DNA of 64,000 nt, taken from NCBI GenBank assembly GCA_965283955.1, contig CBDIQW010000001.1, forward strand, positions 1,488,001-1,552,000, written 5' to 3'. This DNA is from Emticicia sp965283955 (lineage in GTDB: Bacteria > Bacteroidota > Bacteroidia > Cytophagales > Spirosomataceae). The notes under the pieces are model-generated. The model did no database searches and was not told where the DNA came from. It worked only from the letters and a program-made list of their open reading frames with translations. Positions 44,650-54,757 of the stretch are shown here, one piece after another. Made by a program: the position numbers and the translations under genes. Each line of letters opens with the position of its first letter. Position 1 is the stretch's first letter.

Positions 44650-45502
44650 TTATAATCCGTGTTTCTGACACATTTCTTTAATAAATTTCAAACCACCTTC
44701 GGCAATGTGCCACGGGTCATTGTATTCACGCCAAACGTTGATGGCATTGGCAAAATCAGGGTCATTTCTTGAAAAAGCTTCAATCGTTAGCCAGCCTTTA
44801 TAGTTTGCGGCAGATAATGCTGCAAAAGCATCATCAAATGGCACGTGTCCGTCACCTGGCGTTCCTCGGTCGTTTTCGCTGATATGTACGTGGCTCAAGT
44901 ACGGAGCAATGGTATTGATTGCCGTAGCGTATTTTTTCTCTTCGATATTGGCGTGGTGCGTATCGAACATGGCTCGTACATTCGGATGATTGACCATTGT
45001 TATCAATTTTGCCAACTGCTCCATCGTGTTGCACAAATAGCATTCAAAACGATTGAGGGCTTCGGGAGCTAAAATGATATTAGCTTGCTTGGCATGTTCG
45101 CCTGCTTGGTGCAAGATTTCGGCGGCTCTTTTATATTCCTCGTCGAGAGCGGGATGTGCTTCAAAATGTGCATGAGCCGAATGAAAAGGCCTCACAAAGA
45201 ACCGTAGAACCTAAATCATAAGAGCGGTCGATTGCCCATTTTATTCGGTCTAAACCTTTCTGACGAACACTTGCCGACTCGTTGATTGGATTAGCATCTG
45301 GACTAACAACTGTAACCGTCGTAACCTCCAAACCAATATCTTTGGAGTGTTTGCCTACTACTTTATACGCATTTTCGTCGGTTGCACCTACAAAATACTC
45401 TACGCCATCATAGCCAATGGTTTTTAATCTTTCAATAATCGGAAATAACTCCTCTGAAACATTGGCCGACCACGCCAAAACGTTGAATCCTATTTTATTC
45501 AT
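44650..45502 (-). pseudogene. Sugar isomerase/epimerase (tagatose-3-epimerase-like), frameshifted
   Basis: N-terminal piece: MNKIGFNVLAWSANVSEELF, TIGYDGVEYFVGATDENAYK, RSYDLGSTVLC. C-terminal piece: PFHSAHAHFEAHPALDEEYK, NIILAPEALNRFECYLCNTM (catalytic Glu), VRAMFDTHHANIEEKKYA, LSHVHISENDRGTPGDGHVP, GWLTIEAFS (second Glu). The full Glu-Asp-His-Glu metal set of D-tagatose/L-ribulose 3-epimerase-like barrels is present. The pieces overlap out of frame at 45161-45195; removing one G of GG near 45192 restores LCEPFHSAHAHF. Restored length ~284 residues. Confidence 0.8.
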
Positions 45503-45511
45503 TTGCTGTGC

Positions 45512-45544
45512 AAACCTTATAGGTTTTGAAAACCTATAAGGTTT
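45512..45544. repeat. 33-bp hairpin repeat
   Basis: AAACCTTATAGGTTTT, a central G, then AAAACCTATAAGGTTT: perfect 16-bp arms in the 50-bp gap between DUF1080 and the TIM-barrel gene. Same size and layout as the hairpin at 39869 but different sequence. Confidence 0.85.
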
Positions 45545-45552
45545 AAGTTAAA

Positions 45553-46326
45553 TTATAATTCTTTAATTCTTAAATTACGATACTGCACTTTCATGGGTGG
45601 CTCTACGTGGACTTGCACGCCCAAAATACCTTTCGATTTTCCGTTCACTAAATCATTATCGGTTACATCGCTCATCAGAATATCATTGATATAATGCTGT
45701 AAACGATTGCCTTTGATTACCAAGTGAAAAGTATTCCAATCTTGTTTTTTGATTTTAGTTTTCAGAGCCTCATTTTCACCTAAACTTCCTGTTACTTTTA
45801 ATTCTGTCCAAGCATTTTTTTGTACTTTTTTGCGAACTTCCTCGGGAGTCATTGGATTCGCTTGAGGGTTTATGCTCGTAATTTGCCCACGATAAGCTAA
45901 GGTTGTTCGGCCTCGTTCTTCGTAGTTTTGACCTGTATAAGTGTTATTTCCATCAATATCTGCCTGATAACCTCGTAAAGCATATTGAATATCAGGAAGT
46001 TTTACACTTCTATAATTAATTCCTGAATTGCCTTTTTCGGTGATATTAAACTCTCCTTTTAGTTCAAAATCATCAGGTTCTCCCCCTTTCCATGTAATGA
46101 ATGAATTGGTTTTGAGTAAAGTTTCGGGGGTGATTTCGCCAACTAAATTGCCGTTTTCTACTCGCCAATATTTAGTGTCTCCTTCCCAGCCATTAAGCGT
46201 TTTTCCATCGAAAATTGACTTGAAACCCTTTTCACTTTGAGCCGTATTTGAAACTTTACAACCAATTGCCAAGATAGCAATTAGAACTGCAATATTCCAA
46301 GGTTTTATATTATTTTTTGTTGTCAT
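45553..46326 (-). CDS. DUF1080 (3-keto-disaccharide hydrolase/lyase-like) lipoprotein
   Basis: 257 residues with an N-terminal lipobox (AVLIAILAIGC). Concanavalin-like jelly roll with the signature SIFDGKTLNGWEGD, DFELKGEFNITEKGNSGINY, YALRGYQADIDGNNTY and DWNTFHLVIKGNRLQHYIND. DUF1080 members cleave 3-keto-glycosides by elimination or hydrolysis after a Gfo/Idh-type enzyme oxidises carbon 3. Periplasmic or surface location is expected. The Gfo/Idh enzyme, three TIM barrels and a cytochrome-tagged protein in the same locus support this role (inference). Confidence 0.85.
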   Translation of the reverse strand: MTTKNNIKPWNIAVLIAILAIGCKVSNTAQSEKGFKSIFDGKTLNGWEGDTKYWRVENGNLVGEITPETLLKTNSFITWKGGEPDDFELKGEFNITEKGNSGINYRSVKLPDIQYALRGYQADIDGNNTYTGQNYEERGRTTLAYRGQITSINPQANPMTPEEVRKKVQKNAWTELKVTGSLGENEALKTKIKKQDWNTFHLVIKGNRLQHYINDILMSDVTDNDLVNGKSKGILGVQVHVEPPMKVQYRNLRIKEL

Positions 46327-46465
46327 TGAGTATATGATTAAAAAGAGTATTCTGTTTTTAATTCTCTATTGTTAAACGCATAGGCTTCATTTTAAATATG
46401 CCTGTCCAAATTCGTTGTAACTCCTTCAAACAAGCATATTAAACTTAATCAAACCTACTCTCTAC

Positions 46466-49144
46466 TTATTTTTTTGGTTTAAACATGGCATTGCTTTCAC
46501 TTCCTCCCGACATCAGATATGCCATTAAATCTTTCAATTCTTCTTCATTCAAACTATTTATCAAACCACCAAACATAATTGATGCAGCCGATGGTTTTGA
46601 AGAAATCACATTCTTTTTCAAAACTTTCTCCAACTCATTTGGAGCGTAAGGATTTTGAGAAATATAATAAGCAGTTTTGTCTTCATTGACCAAACGCCCT
46701 ACAATTGAGCTACCATTTTTCAAGCTATAATACGTGGCAGCATATTGGTCAGAAACCGTTTTATCAGGCATGATGATTGACTCCAACATATCTTTTGAAG
46801 AAAAACGAGTATATAATTGGCTCAAATCTGGCCCAATCGCTCCACCATCGCCTTTCATCGAATGACACATTTTGCAGGTAGTTGCCGCATACATGGCTTT
46901 ACCATTATCAAAATCTCTATCTACTAATCCTTTTTCGATGATTGGAAGAGCGTTTTCCATTCTCCAGTTTCTGCCTGGGCCTTTTGGTGCGGTTAATGAA
47001 ATAAAATCATTGCCGTTTTTACTCAAGCGTTCTGCCCCAGCCAATTTTTCAAAATAGGATCTTTTGCTATCAGGAACATTTTTCAAGGCCAATTTCAACG
47101 ACCTATCCAAGAAACCGATATAACTGTTTCCGCCTTTGTATTCAAAAGCTTTGTAATACCATTTAAAATACTTGTCTTGAAGCTCGGGAGTCCAACCTTC
47201 TTTTGCCAGACTCAACATTACTGCATAATACGTGTGCTGAGCTGGTGGCAAATTGGCCAACATTGCGGCAATATCTTTTCCATATTGAGGGTTTCTCAAA
47301 ATCAAATCACTTGAAGCAGTAGCAGTTTCAATATTGAGTGCATCGCTTCCTGGTTCGGTTTTAACATCCATTAAAGCCATTGTTTTTGCAACTGCTTCTG
47401 GGGCATCTAAGTAAATCAATAGTTTACTCAATGAGCGATTTAAATGAGCCGTATTGGCTGGGTAAAGTGGGTTTAAGTAAGCTATCACTCTCGGTTTAAG
47501 TGTTGCGTCGGGCTGCCCCATTCGCAAGAATGCCAACTCAAATGCTCTCAATAAATCTAATTGTTGCGATTGCTGTAAAGCCTTGAAGTTTACGCCCAAA
47601 AGTGCGTTTACAATTTCATTTTTCTTAGAACCGTCACCCATACGAATCAACGAAATCAATGATTGCGTAAGAGCAACTGGGTCTTTTTCTTTCAAAGCTA
47701 AATCTTGCCATTGTGCAACTGGTTGGTGTTCTAATGCCAAACGTGCGGCATAACGAATAAATCTATCAGGACTTTTTAATTGTGGCCAAGCCGTAGCTAC
47801 CGCCGCAGGATTTGGGCCACCCGTGTGAAATTTCTCTAAACTTCTACGTAAAGCATTGGCTGGATTGATAGGAGCTGCGGCTATCGGGGCAGTGCTTTCG
47901 TTGCCCACATAAGAGACTCTATATAAATCAGACTCTAATCTGCGGCCACCCGTCAGAAAATATAACGCACCATCAGGACCAATTGCTCCGTCAGTTAAAG
48001 GAAGCGGAATACCCGATAAAAATTCTTCTCTTTCGCCCGAATAAGTTGAACCAGAAGGTTTTAGGTGAATGGCGTGCATTACCCCAAATGTCCAGTCAAA
48101 GCCTAACAGCGTATTTTTATATTTTGCAGGAAACTTAGCATCTTTCAAGTGAATTAAGTTTGTAGGCGAACCTTGACCAATGTTAATTACTGGCGGAAGA
48201 TTATCGGGAAAAGTCGGAGACCATTTATTAGTAGCTTGTCTCCAACCAAATTCGCTGGCCGAAGTAGCGTGTAAAATTCTTGTCGGACGATACCACGGCA
48301 AACCAAATTCCCATTCCATATCTGAGTCATAGACAAACAAATCACCGTTTTCGTTGAAAGCAATATCGAAGGCGTTTCTATAACCCGCACTTACCAACTC
48401 CCATTTTTTGCCTTCGGGGTCAAGGTTAGCAATCCAGCCACCTGGAGCATAACGGTCGTTGGCATGCCCACGAGGGTCTTTGATGTGAGGAAACATTTGG
48501 TCTTCTTTCCAATTCGATGGCAATCTGTAAGCATCCATCGGCGGCACGTCGGTATGATTACCACTTACCACATAGAGTGATTGTTTATCAGGCGACAAAA
48601 CGATGCTGTGTGGGCCGTGTTCGCCATCGCCAGCAAGTTCTTTCAATAAAGTAACTTTATCGTATTGGTCATCATTATCAGTGTCTTGTAAGCGATACAA
48701 TCCACTTTTTTTAGTAAAAATCTTATTCCCTTTACTATTATTAATCATTACGTAAAGGCTATTAAAGGCATAAAGTAAGCCGTGTGCGTAGCCCATACCC
48801 ATTGTGTCGGTAGAGGGGCCAACTTTTAACTTTTCAACATCAGATGCTGCTATTTTACCATCAACTGCGGGCATTTTTAAGCGAAATAGTTTTCCGTATT
48901 GGTCTGAACAAATCATTCGACCTTTATCGTCGAAAGTCATTGAAACCCAAGAACCTATTTTATTTTCAGAAGGGCTAAAAAGGTGCTCAGCTTTAAATCC
49001 TGCTGGATATTTTAGCTTATCAAGTTTTGGATCACCCGTAGTTATTGCGGATAAATTAGGTTCATTAAGGAGAGTAAACGAGGCTGCCGTTGCGACAGCA
49101 ATGATTCCAATCCCCAGTTTAATGGAGTTTTTTGTAGAAAACAT
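46466..49144 (-). CDS. Propeller-HEAT-cytochrome c fusion (PVC-type heme-binding protein)
   Basis: 892 residues with a signal anchor (LGIGIIAVATAASFTLL). Residues ~40-400: membrane-bound-dehydrogenase-type beta propeller (AGFKAEHLFSPSENKIGSWV, SIVLSPDKQSLYVVSGNHTD, GWIANLDPEGKKWELVSAGY). Middle: HEAT-like helices (RLALEHQPVAQWQDLALKEK). Around residue 760: heme c site TCKMCHSMKGDGGAIGPDLS (CxxCH), with downstream Met ligands. Such proteins carry electrons or oxidise sugars in the periplasm and could accept electrons from glycoside oxidation. Located between susD and DUF1080. Confidence 0.85.
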   Translation of the reverse strand: MFSTKNSIKLGIGIIAVATAASFTLLNEPNLSAITTGDPKLDKLKYPAGFKAEHLFSPSENKIGSWVSMTFDDKGRMICSDQYGKLFRLKMPAVDGKIAASDVEKLKVGPSTDTMGMGYAHGLLYAFNSLYVMINNSKGNKIFTKKSGLYRLQDTDNDDQYDKVTLLKELAGDGEHGPHSIVLSPDKQSLYVVSGNHTDVPPMDAYRLPSNWKEDQMFPHIKDPRGHANDRYAPGGWIANLDPEGKKWELVSAGYRNAFDIAFNENGDLFVYDSDMEWEFGLPWYRPTRILHATSASEFGWRQATNKWSPTFPDNLPPVINIGQGSPTNLIHLKDAKFPAKYKNTLLGFDWTFGVMHAIHLKPSGSTYSGEREEFLSGIPLPLTDGAIGPDGALYFLTGGRRLESDLYRVSYVGNESTAPIAAAPINPANALRRSLEKFHTGGPNPAAVATAWPQLKSPDRFIRYAARLALEHQPVAQWQDLALKEKDPVALTQSLISLIRMGDGSKKNEIVNALLGVNFKALQQSQQLDLLRAFELAFLRMGQPDATLKPRVIAYLNPLYPANTAHLNRSLSKLLIYLDAPEAVAKTMALMDVKTEPGSDALNIETATASSDLILRNPQYGKDIAAMLANLPPAQHTYYAVMLSLAKEGWTPELQDKYFKWYYKAFEYKGGNSYIGFLDRSLKLALKNVPDSKRSYFEKLAGAERLSKNGNDFISLTAPKGPGRNWRMENALPIIEKGLVDRDFDNGKAMYAATTCKMCHSMKGDGGAIGPDLSQLYTRFSSKDMLESIIMPDKTVSDQYAATYYSLKNGSSIVGRLVNEDKTAYYISQNPYAPNELEKVLKKNVISSKPSAASIMFGGLINSLNEEELKDLMAYLMSGGSESNAMFKPKK

Positions 49145-49199
49145 GATAAAGTAAGGGTTAAATATTTATTGTCGAATAGTGTAATTTCGTCTCTAAATA

Positions 49200-49246
49200 T
49201 TCGCTGTATATTGTCGAGTAGAAATTCACTTACAATATACAGCGAA
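49200..49246 (-). promoter_or_regulatory. Hairpin after susD
   Basis: TTCGCTGTATATTGT and ACAATATACAGCGAA: 15-bp perfect arms, 17-nt loop, in the gap between the susD stop and the cytochrome gene. No T-run on the minus strand, so a processing or stabilising stem is more likely than a full terminator. Confidence 0.6.
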
Positions 49247-49267
49247 AAAAAGTATTATTAAAAAAAA

Positions 49268-50776
49268 TTAAAAATATGGCGATAAAGCGGCCTCATCAGC
49301 TGGAAGTCCATATAATACACTAATATTAGTAAAAGCATTACTTCTCGGCACTGCACCTTCTGGATAATAATAAGCCACAGGATTTGCTTTTACTCGATTG
49401 CCGTATGCAGTAATAACTTCAACGGCTGTACCCGTACGAACAAGGTCGAACCAACGTTTATTTTCAAAAGCCAGTTCACTTCTGCGGTCTTGATAAATTT
49501 GAGTTCTTAAAGCTGCCTGTGAAGTTTCAGTTGCAGCAGGTAAGCCCGCACGGCTACGTACTTGATTCAGGATTGGTAATGCTTCTGACATTTTACCTTG
49601 CTCAGTTAAAGCTTCAGCTAAATACAGCAACGCTTCTGCGTAACGATAAATCGGGAAATTATTTCCTGTATTTCCGTGTAAAGAGTGAGTTTTAGCAAAT
49701 TTCTTATTGTAAGGAAATCTTTTATCCGCTCTTAAACTTCCTGAAATCGTTACATAGGCAATTGTTCCATCTAATCGTTTATCACCTTTTTCAAAAGAAG
49801 CAATCAAATCAGGAGTTGGAGCTCCATTTCCTTCACCTGTGAGTGGCTGTGGGTTTGACGTACCAGAAATTGGGCGTAGTTCGTCAATGCTCATTGGGCG
49901 TGGCATATAATTATACATAATGACTCCGTTCAGGCCTGCCGCTCCTTCCAAAAACTGAACTTCAAAAATAGACTCAGCATTGTTTTTGTTACCTGTATTG
50001 GTCGAGAACGCATCGTTAAAATCAGCCATCAATTTGTATTCATTGCTTGATACGATTTCTTTCAATAGCTTTTCGGCATCTGCCCATTTCTTTTGCACCA
50101 TATAAACATTTGCCAATAACATTCTTGCAGTTCCTGAGGTAACTCTACCAGCTTCTTGTTTTGATTTTGGGAATAAACCAGCAATGGCCGCAGTGGCATC
50201 TTTAATAATTTGTGCATAAACTTCATCAACGGTTGCCAATGGCAATGCTGCTTCTTGACGATTCGTTACGGGTGTAAGGTGTAAAGGCACTTTACCAAAG
50301 TACTGAACTAATTCAAAATAGGCATAAGCTCTTAAAAACTGAGCTTGGCCTTTCAGGTTATTCTTCGATTCTGCATTAAAATCAACGGCATCAATTGAAG
50401 CTAAAATTTGATTAGCACGTGCAATCATCTGATAATCAAGACGATACTGATTCAGTACGTGCGTATTAGACGTAACACCATTGGCGGTAGGTATTGCAAA
50501 ATCGGCAATATCTTCTTGCTGCTCGGTTGCTCCAAAAAGGATATTTCTGTAATAATAGGCGTTGTCAGAGTGCATTTCGCCTAAAAGCCAAGCACGGTCG
50601 TTGACGATTGCCCGTAAAGGCACATAGTTGGCATTGACTGCTTGCTGAAAATCAGCTTCTTTTGTAAAGAATATGGCGGTACTGAGGTTCGTTTCTGGGA
50701 CAACTGTTAAAAAGTCTTTATCACAACTCATTAAGCCCAAAAACATAAACAGTGCTGTTGTTGTTATCTTTTTCAT
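49268..50776 (-). CDS. SusD/RagB nutrient-binding lipoprotein
   Basis: 502 residues; lipobox FLGLMSC then DKDFLTVVPETNLSTAIFFT. SusD hallmarks: LGEMHSDNAYYYRNI, LKGQAQFLRAYAYFELVQYF, RVTSGTARMLLANVYMVQKK, FPIYRYAEALLYLAEALTEQ and a final Y-rich tail with the RRSELAFENKRWFDLVRTG block. It forms the surface lid of the SusC channel and binds the glycan. It lies 22 bp after susC. Confidence 0.95.
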   Translation of the reverse strand: MKKITTTALFMFLGLMSCDKDFLTVVPETNLSTAIFFTKEADFQQAVNANYVPLRAIVNDRAWLLGEMHSDNAYYYRNILFGATEQQEDIADFAIPTANGVTSNTHVLNQYRLDYQMIARANQILASIDAVDFNAESKNNLKGQAQFLRAYAYFELVQYFGKVPLHLTPVTNRQEAALPLATVDEVYAQIIKDATAAIAGLFPKSKQEAGRVTSGTARMLLANVYMVQKKWADAEKLLKEIVSSNEYKLMADFNDAFSTNTGNKNNAESIFEVQFLEGAAGLNGVIMYNYMPRPMSIDELRPISGTSNPQPLTGEGNGAPTPDLIASFEKGDKRLDGTIAYVTISGSLRADKRFPYNKKFAKTHSLHGNTGNNFPIYRYAEALLYLAEALTEQGKMSEALPILNQVRSRAGLPAATETSQAALRTQIYQDRRSELAFENKRWFDLVRTGTAVEVITAYGNRVKANPVAYYYPEGAVPRSNAFTNISVLYGLPADEAALSPYF

Positions 50777-50798
50777 TATCTTATAGTAGTTTCGTTAA

Positions 50799-53700
50799 TT
50801 AAAAGTTCAAGTTTATACCAACAGTATAGGTTCTTGGTACTGGATAGTTTGATAAATCAACTCCTTGACTCAAGTTTCCTCCATCGCCATTTCCTGCACT
50901 GTTTGCACTTGTTTCAGGATTTGGCCCGCCCCAGTATTTTGTAAATACATAGAGCTGTTGTACGGAAGCATAAACACGAGCTGACTTGAATATTTTATTA
51001 CTCTTCGGAATTGTATAACCAACTGTAACGTTTTTGATAGTAAAGAATGAAGCATCAGCAATAAAACGGCTATTCATCCAGTCTCTTTCGATACCCGTTA
51101 CGTTTCCACCGCCAACGGTTGTTCCATACATTCCTTTACCTGGGTTTGCCTCCGAACGGAAACGGTATTTTACTTCGGCAACCATATTGAATACACCATC
51201 AAGATTAGCAGTACTATAAATATGACGAACCAATAGTTGATTACCTTGTGAACCCGAACCAACGATACTCGCATCAAAATTGCCATAAGTGAAATTATTG
51301 GTGATACCGTAAGTAAATGTTGGGAAAGGATTACCCATGATTACTCTATCATCAAAATCTCCGCCATTCGTAATGATACCATCACCGTTTTGGTCAGTTA
51401 ATTTGATACTACCAACTGTCGAGCGGCCTGGTACTTGTGGAGAACTCTTTAAATCTTCGGCATTTTTATAAACTCCTTGCGAGATATGTCCATAGAATTG
51501 TCCGAAAGGTTTGCCCACTTGAGTGATATGGAAAGTTCCATAAACACGGTCGATACCATCGGCTAATGCTATTACTTTATTGCGATTGAATGAGATATTG
51601 GCGTTGGTACTCCATTTAAACTTACCAGTTGTATTTTTTGTATTCAAAGCAAATTCATGGCCCCAAAACTTAATTTCTCCGATATTATCATTAAAGTTAC
51701 CAAAACCAGCTTCTTGAGCAATTTGAACGCTATACAATAAGTTGGTTGTACGTTTTGTGTAATAATCATAAATAAACGTGATACGGTCGTTTAGAAAACC
51801 TAAATCTAAACCAACGTCCACTTGTTTAGTAGTCTCCCAACCTAAATTGCTATTTGCTAAGGTTGAAACAACTGCACCTGGGGCAACAGTACTACCAAAT
51901 ACAGCATTCACAGTATTATTTACTAAAGCATAAGGAGTATAGTTACCGATATTATTGTTGCCAATTACACCATAACTTGCTCTTAATTTAGCAAATGATA
52001 CTTTAGAAATTGATTTCATGAAATCTTCATCAGAAATAACCCACCCTGCCGAAAACGATGGAAAAGTACCCCAACGGTTATTTGAACCAAAACGAGAAGA
52101 ACCGTCACGACGAACAGCCGCTGTAAATAAATATTTACCTCTGAAATTATAAGTTAATCTCGATAAAAGTGACGTCAATGCCCACTCTTGAACACCTGTA
52201 TTTGTACCACCACGGTTGATATTGATAGCTCCTTGTACAGTTGGGAGGCGGTCATCAGCATAAGTATCTGCCTGAATCCTTGTGCTTTCTTGTGTAAATT
52301 TTTGTTGAGAAAAACCACCTAAGATTTCAAAATTATGGTCGCCGACACTTTTTGTGTAAGTAGCTAAGTTTTCATTCAACCAAGTGAGGTTTTCAACATT
52401 CTGACGAATAGAAACGGCTGTTGTTGGAATGGCCACATTGATTGCACTTGTTGCAGTCGATGGATTAAAGAAGAAAAACTTAGAACGCAACATTTCTACA
52501 TTGAAAGTAGATTTCAATACCAAATCTTTGATTGGACGATACTGAATAAAAGCATTTGTGAGCAAATTGGTTGTTGTAGTTTCGTTAACCAATTCGTTAG
52601 CGGCTCTTACCCAGTTCGGATACGCAAAGATATTTCCTGTACTGGCAGGGAATCTATTGAATAAAGTCAACGTTTTTCCATCTGCTTCATAAATCGGCAT
52701 TACTGGCCAAGTGTGTAAGGCATTAAACAAAATACCCGTTCCACGGTCACCATCAGTACGTGGCGTATTATCAAAAACATACTGTGGTGCAACATTAAAA
52801 CCAACCGTTACTTTATCAGAAATATCATATTCTGAGTTCATTCTTAACGAATATCTTTTGTATTCATTATTTAGTACAACCCCCTGCTGATTGAAAACCC
52901 CACCAACAAATGATGTTCGTGAACGCTCTTTATTAGACGTAACCGTCAAATTATAACTTTGTAGAGGTGCTTTTCTGAGCAATGCCTTATACCAGTTATT
53001 ATCTTTTCCTGCATATTGTGAAGGATTTTGGAACTCGGCAGGAACAGGTTGTTTGGCATCTTCGTAGTATTCTTTCTTAAATTGTGCAAATTCTTCGGCC
53101 GTAAGCATTTGAATCAAACCTCTATCTGGCACTTCTTGCATACCAACAAAAGTATTAAAGCTTACATTTGTACCATTCGATTTACCTTTTTTGGTTGTAA
53201 TCAAAACCACACCATTAGCCGCACGAGAACCATACAGAGATGTAGATGACGCATCTTTCAGGATAGAAATATCCTCAATTTCATCTGGGTTCATTGCTCC
53301 AATATCACCCGTAATAGGGAAACCATCAATGACATAAAGTGGGTCGCTACCAGCCGAAACCGATAGTTGTCCACGAATTCTGACGCTCATCCCCTGCCCT
53401 GGTTTACCAGTAGTCTGATTGATTTGTACGCCAGCCAACTGCCCTTGTAGCTTTTGTGTAACTTGCGATACAGGAATATCTTTTATTTCTTTCGATCCAA
53501 TTGTCTGCACGGCTCCTGTAACATTCTTCTTTAACTGGCTACCGTAGCCAACAACAACGATTTCACTCGATCGCAAGCATCAAGGCTCAAAGAAACATTT
53601 ATTTCTTTTTGTCCAGTATAAACAACCTCATTGGCCGTATAACCCACAAAACTGAATACTAAAGTTGAGTTGTTTGGTACCTCTAATTTGTAGCTACCAT

Positions 53701-53893
53701 CGGCATCAGACTGTGTACCTCGATTGATACCTTTGATAGTTACACTCACCCCCACCAATGCTTCGCCATTTTGGCCAGTCACTTTGCCCTTGACCTGTTG
53801 GGCAAAAGCAAATGAAGTACAAAACAAACCCAGCATCAGCGAGAAAATACTCGCATAGCGTTTTGTTTTGTACAAAGTAAATCTTTGTCTCAT
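50799..53893 (-). pseudogene. SusC/RagA TonB-linked outer-membrane channel, frameshifted near its N-terminus
   Basis: N-terminal piece (53893-53531): signal (FSLMLGLFCTSFAFAQ) and carboxypeptidase-like domain (VKGKVTGQNGEALVGVSVTI, GTQSDADGSYKLEVPNNST). Main piece (53576-50799): TonB-box region EIVVVGYGSQLKKNVTGAVQ, plug (GMSVRIRGQLSVSAGSDPLY, GSRAANGVVLITTKKGK), and a 22-strand barrel to NYPVPRTYTVGINLNF. The frames break around 53575-53580 (GATGCTTGCG on the minus strand; one base missing), between SLSLDA and RSSEIVVVGYG. Whole product ~1030 residues, normal for SusC. Imports oligosaccharides with SusD. If the shift is real the pair is dead; a sequence error is more likely. Confidence 0.88.
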
Positions 53894-54225
53894 TTGATTA
53901 ATGTTTTAGGTTGAAAATAGAATGGTTATTCATATAAGGATATTATTCCTTGATATTATACAAATATTAAAACTTCTCAGGAAAGCACTATCCTGTACTG
54001 TACTGTGCTGTATCAAGAAAAAATAGTATTATTTGAAGTTTTCAGAGCAAAAAGTAGACAAAATAGAATAAACAATACAAGTTTTATATGTTTGCATTTT
54101 TACCTATCAAACAATAATTGAGACGAGATAAAAGAATGTGCCAATGAAAAGGCGTTTATTTACGTTTAAGAAAAAAACTTCCGTTTATTTGATAAAAAAA
54201 TCATAACAAACATCAATTTTTATTC
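53894..54225. promoter_or_regulatory. Divergent intergenic region upstream of susC
   Basis: 332 bp with no gene, between susC (minus) and the GyrI-like gene (plus). It contains four tandem CTGTA-type pentamers (CTGTA, CTGTA, CTGTG, CTGTA at 53993-54012), a plausible regulator site for the catabolic locus about 100 bp before the susC start. The rest is AT-rich; no exact TAnnTTTG box stands out for either gene. Confidence 0.4.
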
Positions 54226-54714
54226 ATGAATACTCCAATTCTAAGAAACTTAGAACAAAAAAAACTCATCGGCAAAAAGCTTGAAATGAGTTATGTAAAT
54301 AACAGAACAGGTGAATTATGGCGAAGCTTTATGCCCAGACGCAAAGAAATTACCAATAATATTGGCTCGGAACTTTACTCGATGCAGATTTACAATAGCA
54401 TTTTTGATTTTCAAAACTTTAACCCCAACGATAATTTTACAAAATGGGCAGCCGTGGAAGTGACTGATTTTGAGCAAATTCCAGAAAATATGGAAAGTTA
54501 TACGCTCAAAGGTGGGCTTTATGCTGTGTTCACGCACAAAGGTTCTTCGTTGGACTTTCAACGAACATTTCAATACATTTTTGGCGTTTGGCTACCAAAT
54601 TCTGATTATAAAATTGACAACCGAGAACATTTTGAACTTTTAGGTGAAAAATACAAAAATGAAAGCCCCGATTCGGAAGAAGAAGTTTGGATACCGATCA
54701 AGTTGAAAGTATAA
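54226..54714 (+). CDS. GyrI-like (AraC effector-binding) domain protein
   Basis: 162 residues matching the stand-alone GyrI/SOUL-type ligand-binding fold: KKLIGKKLEMSYVNNRTGEL, RRKEITNNIGSELYSMQIYN, KWAAVEVTDFEQIPENMESY, GLYAVFTHKGSSLDFQRTFQ, YIFGVWLPNSDYKIDNREHF and a final EEEVWIPIKLKV. No DNA-binding part. Possibly a small-molecule sensor or sequestering protein. Divergent from susC. Confidence 0.75.
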   Translation: MNTPILRNLEQKKLIGKKLEMSYVNNRTGELWRSFMPRRKEITNNIGSELYSMQIYNSIFDFQNFNPNDNFTKWAAVEVTDFEQIPENMESYTLKGGLYAVFTHKGSSLDFQRTFQYIFGVWLPNSDYKIDNREHFELLGEKYKNESPDSEEEVWIPIKLKV

Positions 54715-54716
54715 CC

Positions 54717-54753
54717 TTTTGGGTGAATGAACGAATTGTTCACTCACCCAAAA
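54717..54753. terminator. Bidirectional terminator
   Basis: TTTTGGGTGAATGAAC / GTTCACTCACCCAAAA (one mismatch) between the convergent genes ending at 54714 and 54758. Confidence 0.75.
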
Positions 54754-54757
54754 TAAA

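Noticed and set aside
28655..53580. Programmed ribosomal frameshifting as the cause of the broken genes
   Set aside because: The sites share no slippery heptamer or common stem, the shifts go in both directions, and unrelated gene families are hit.
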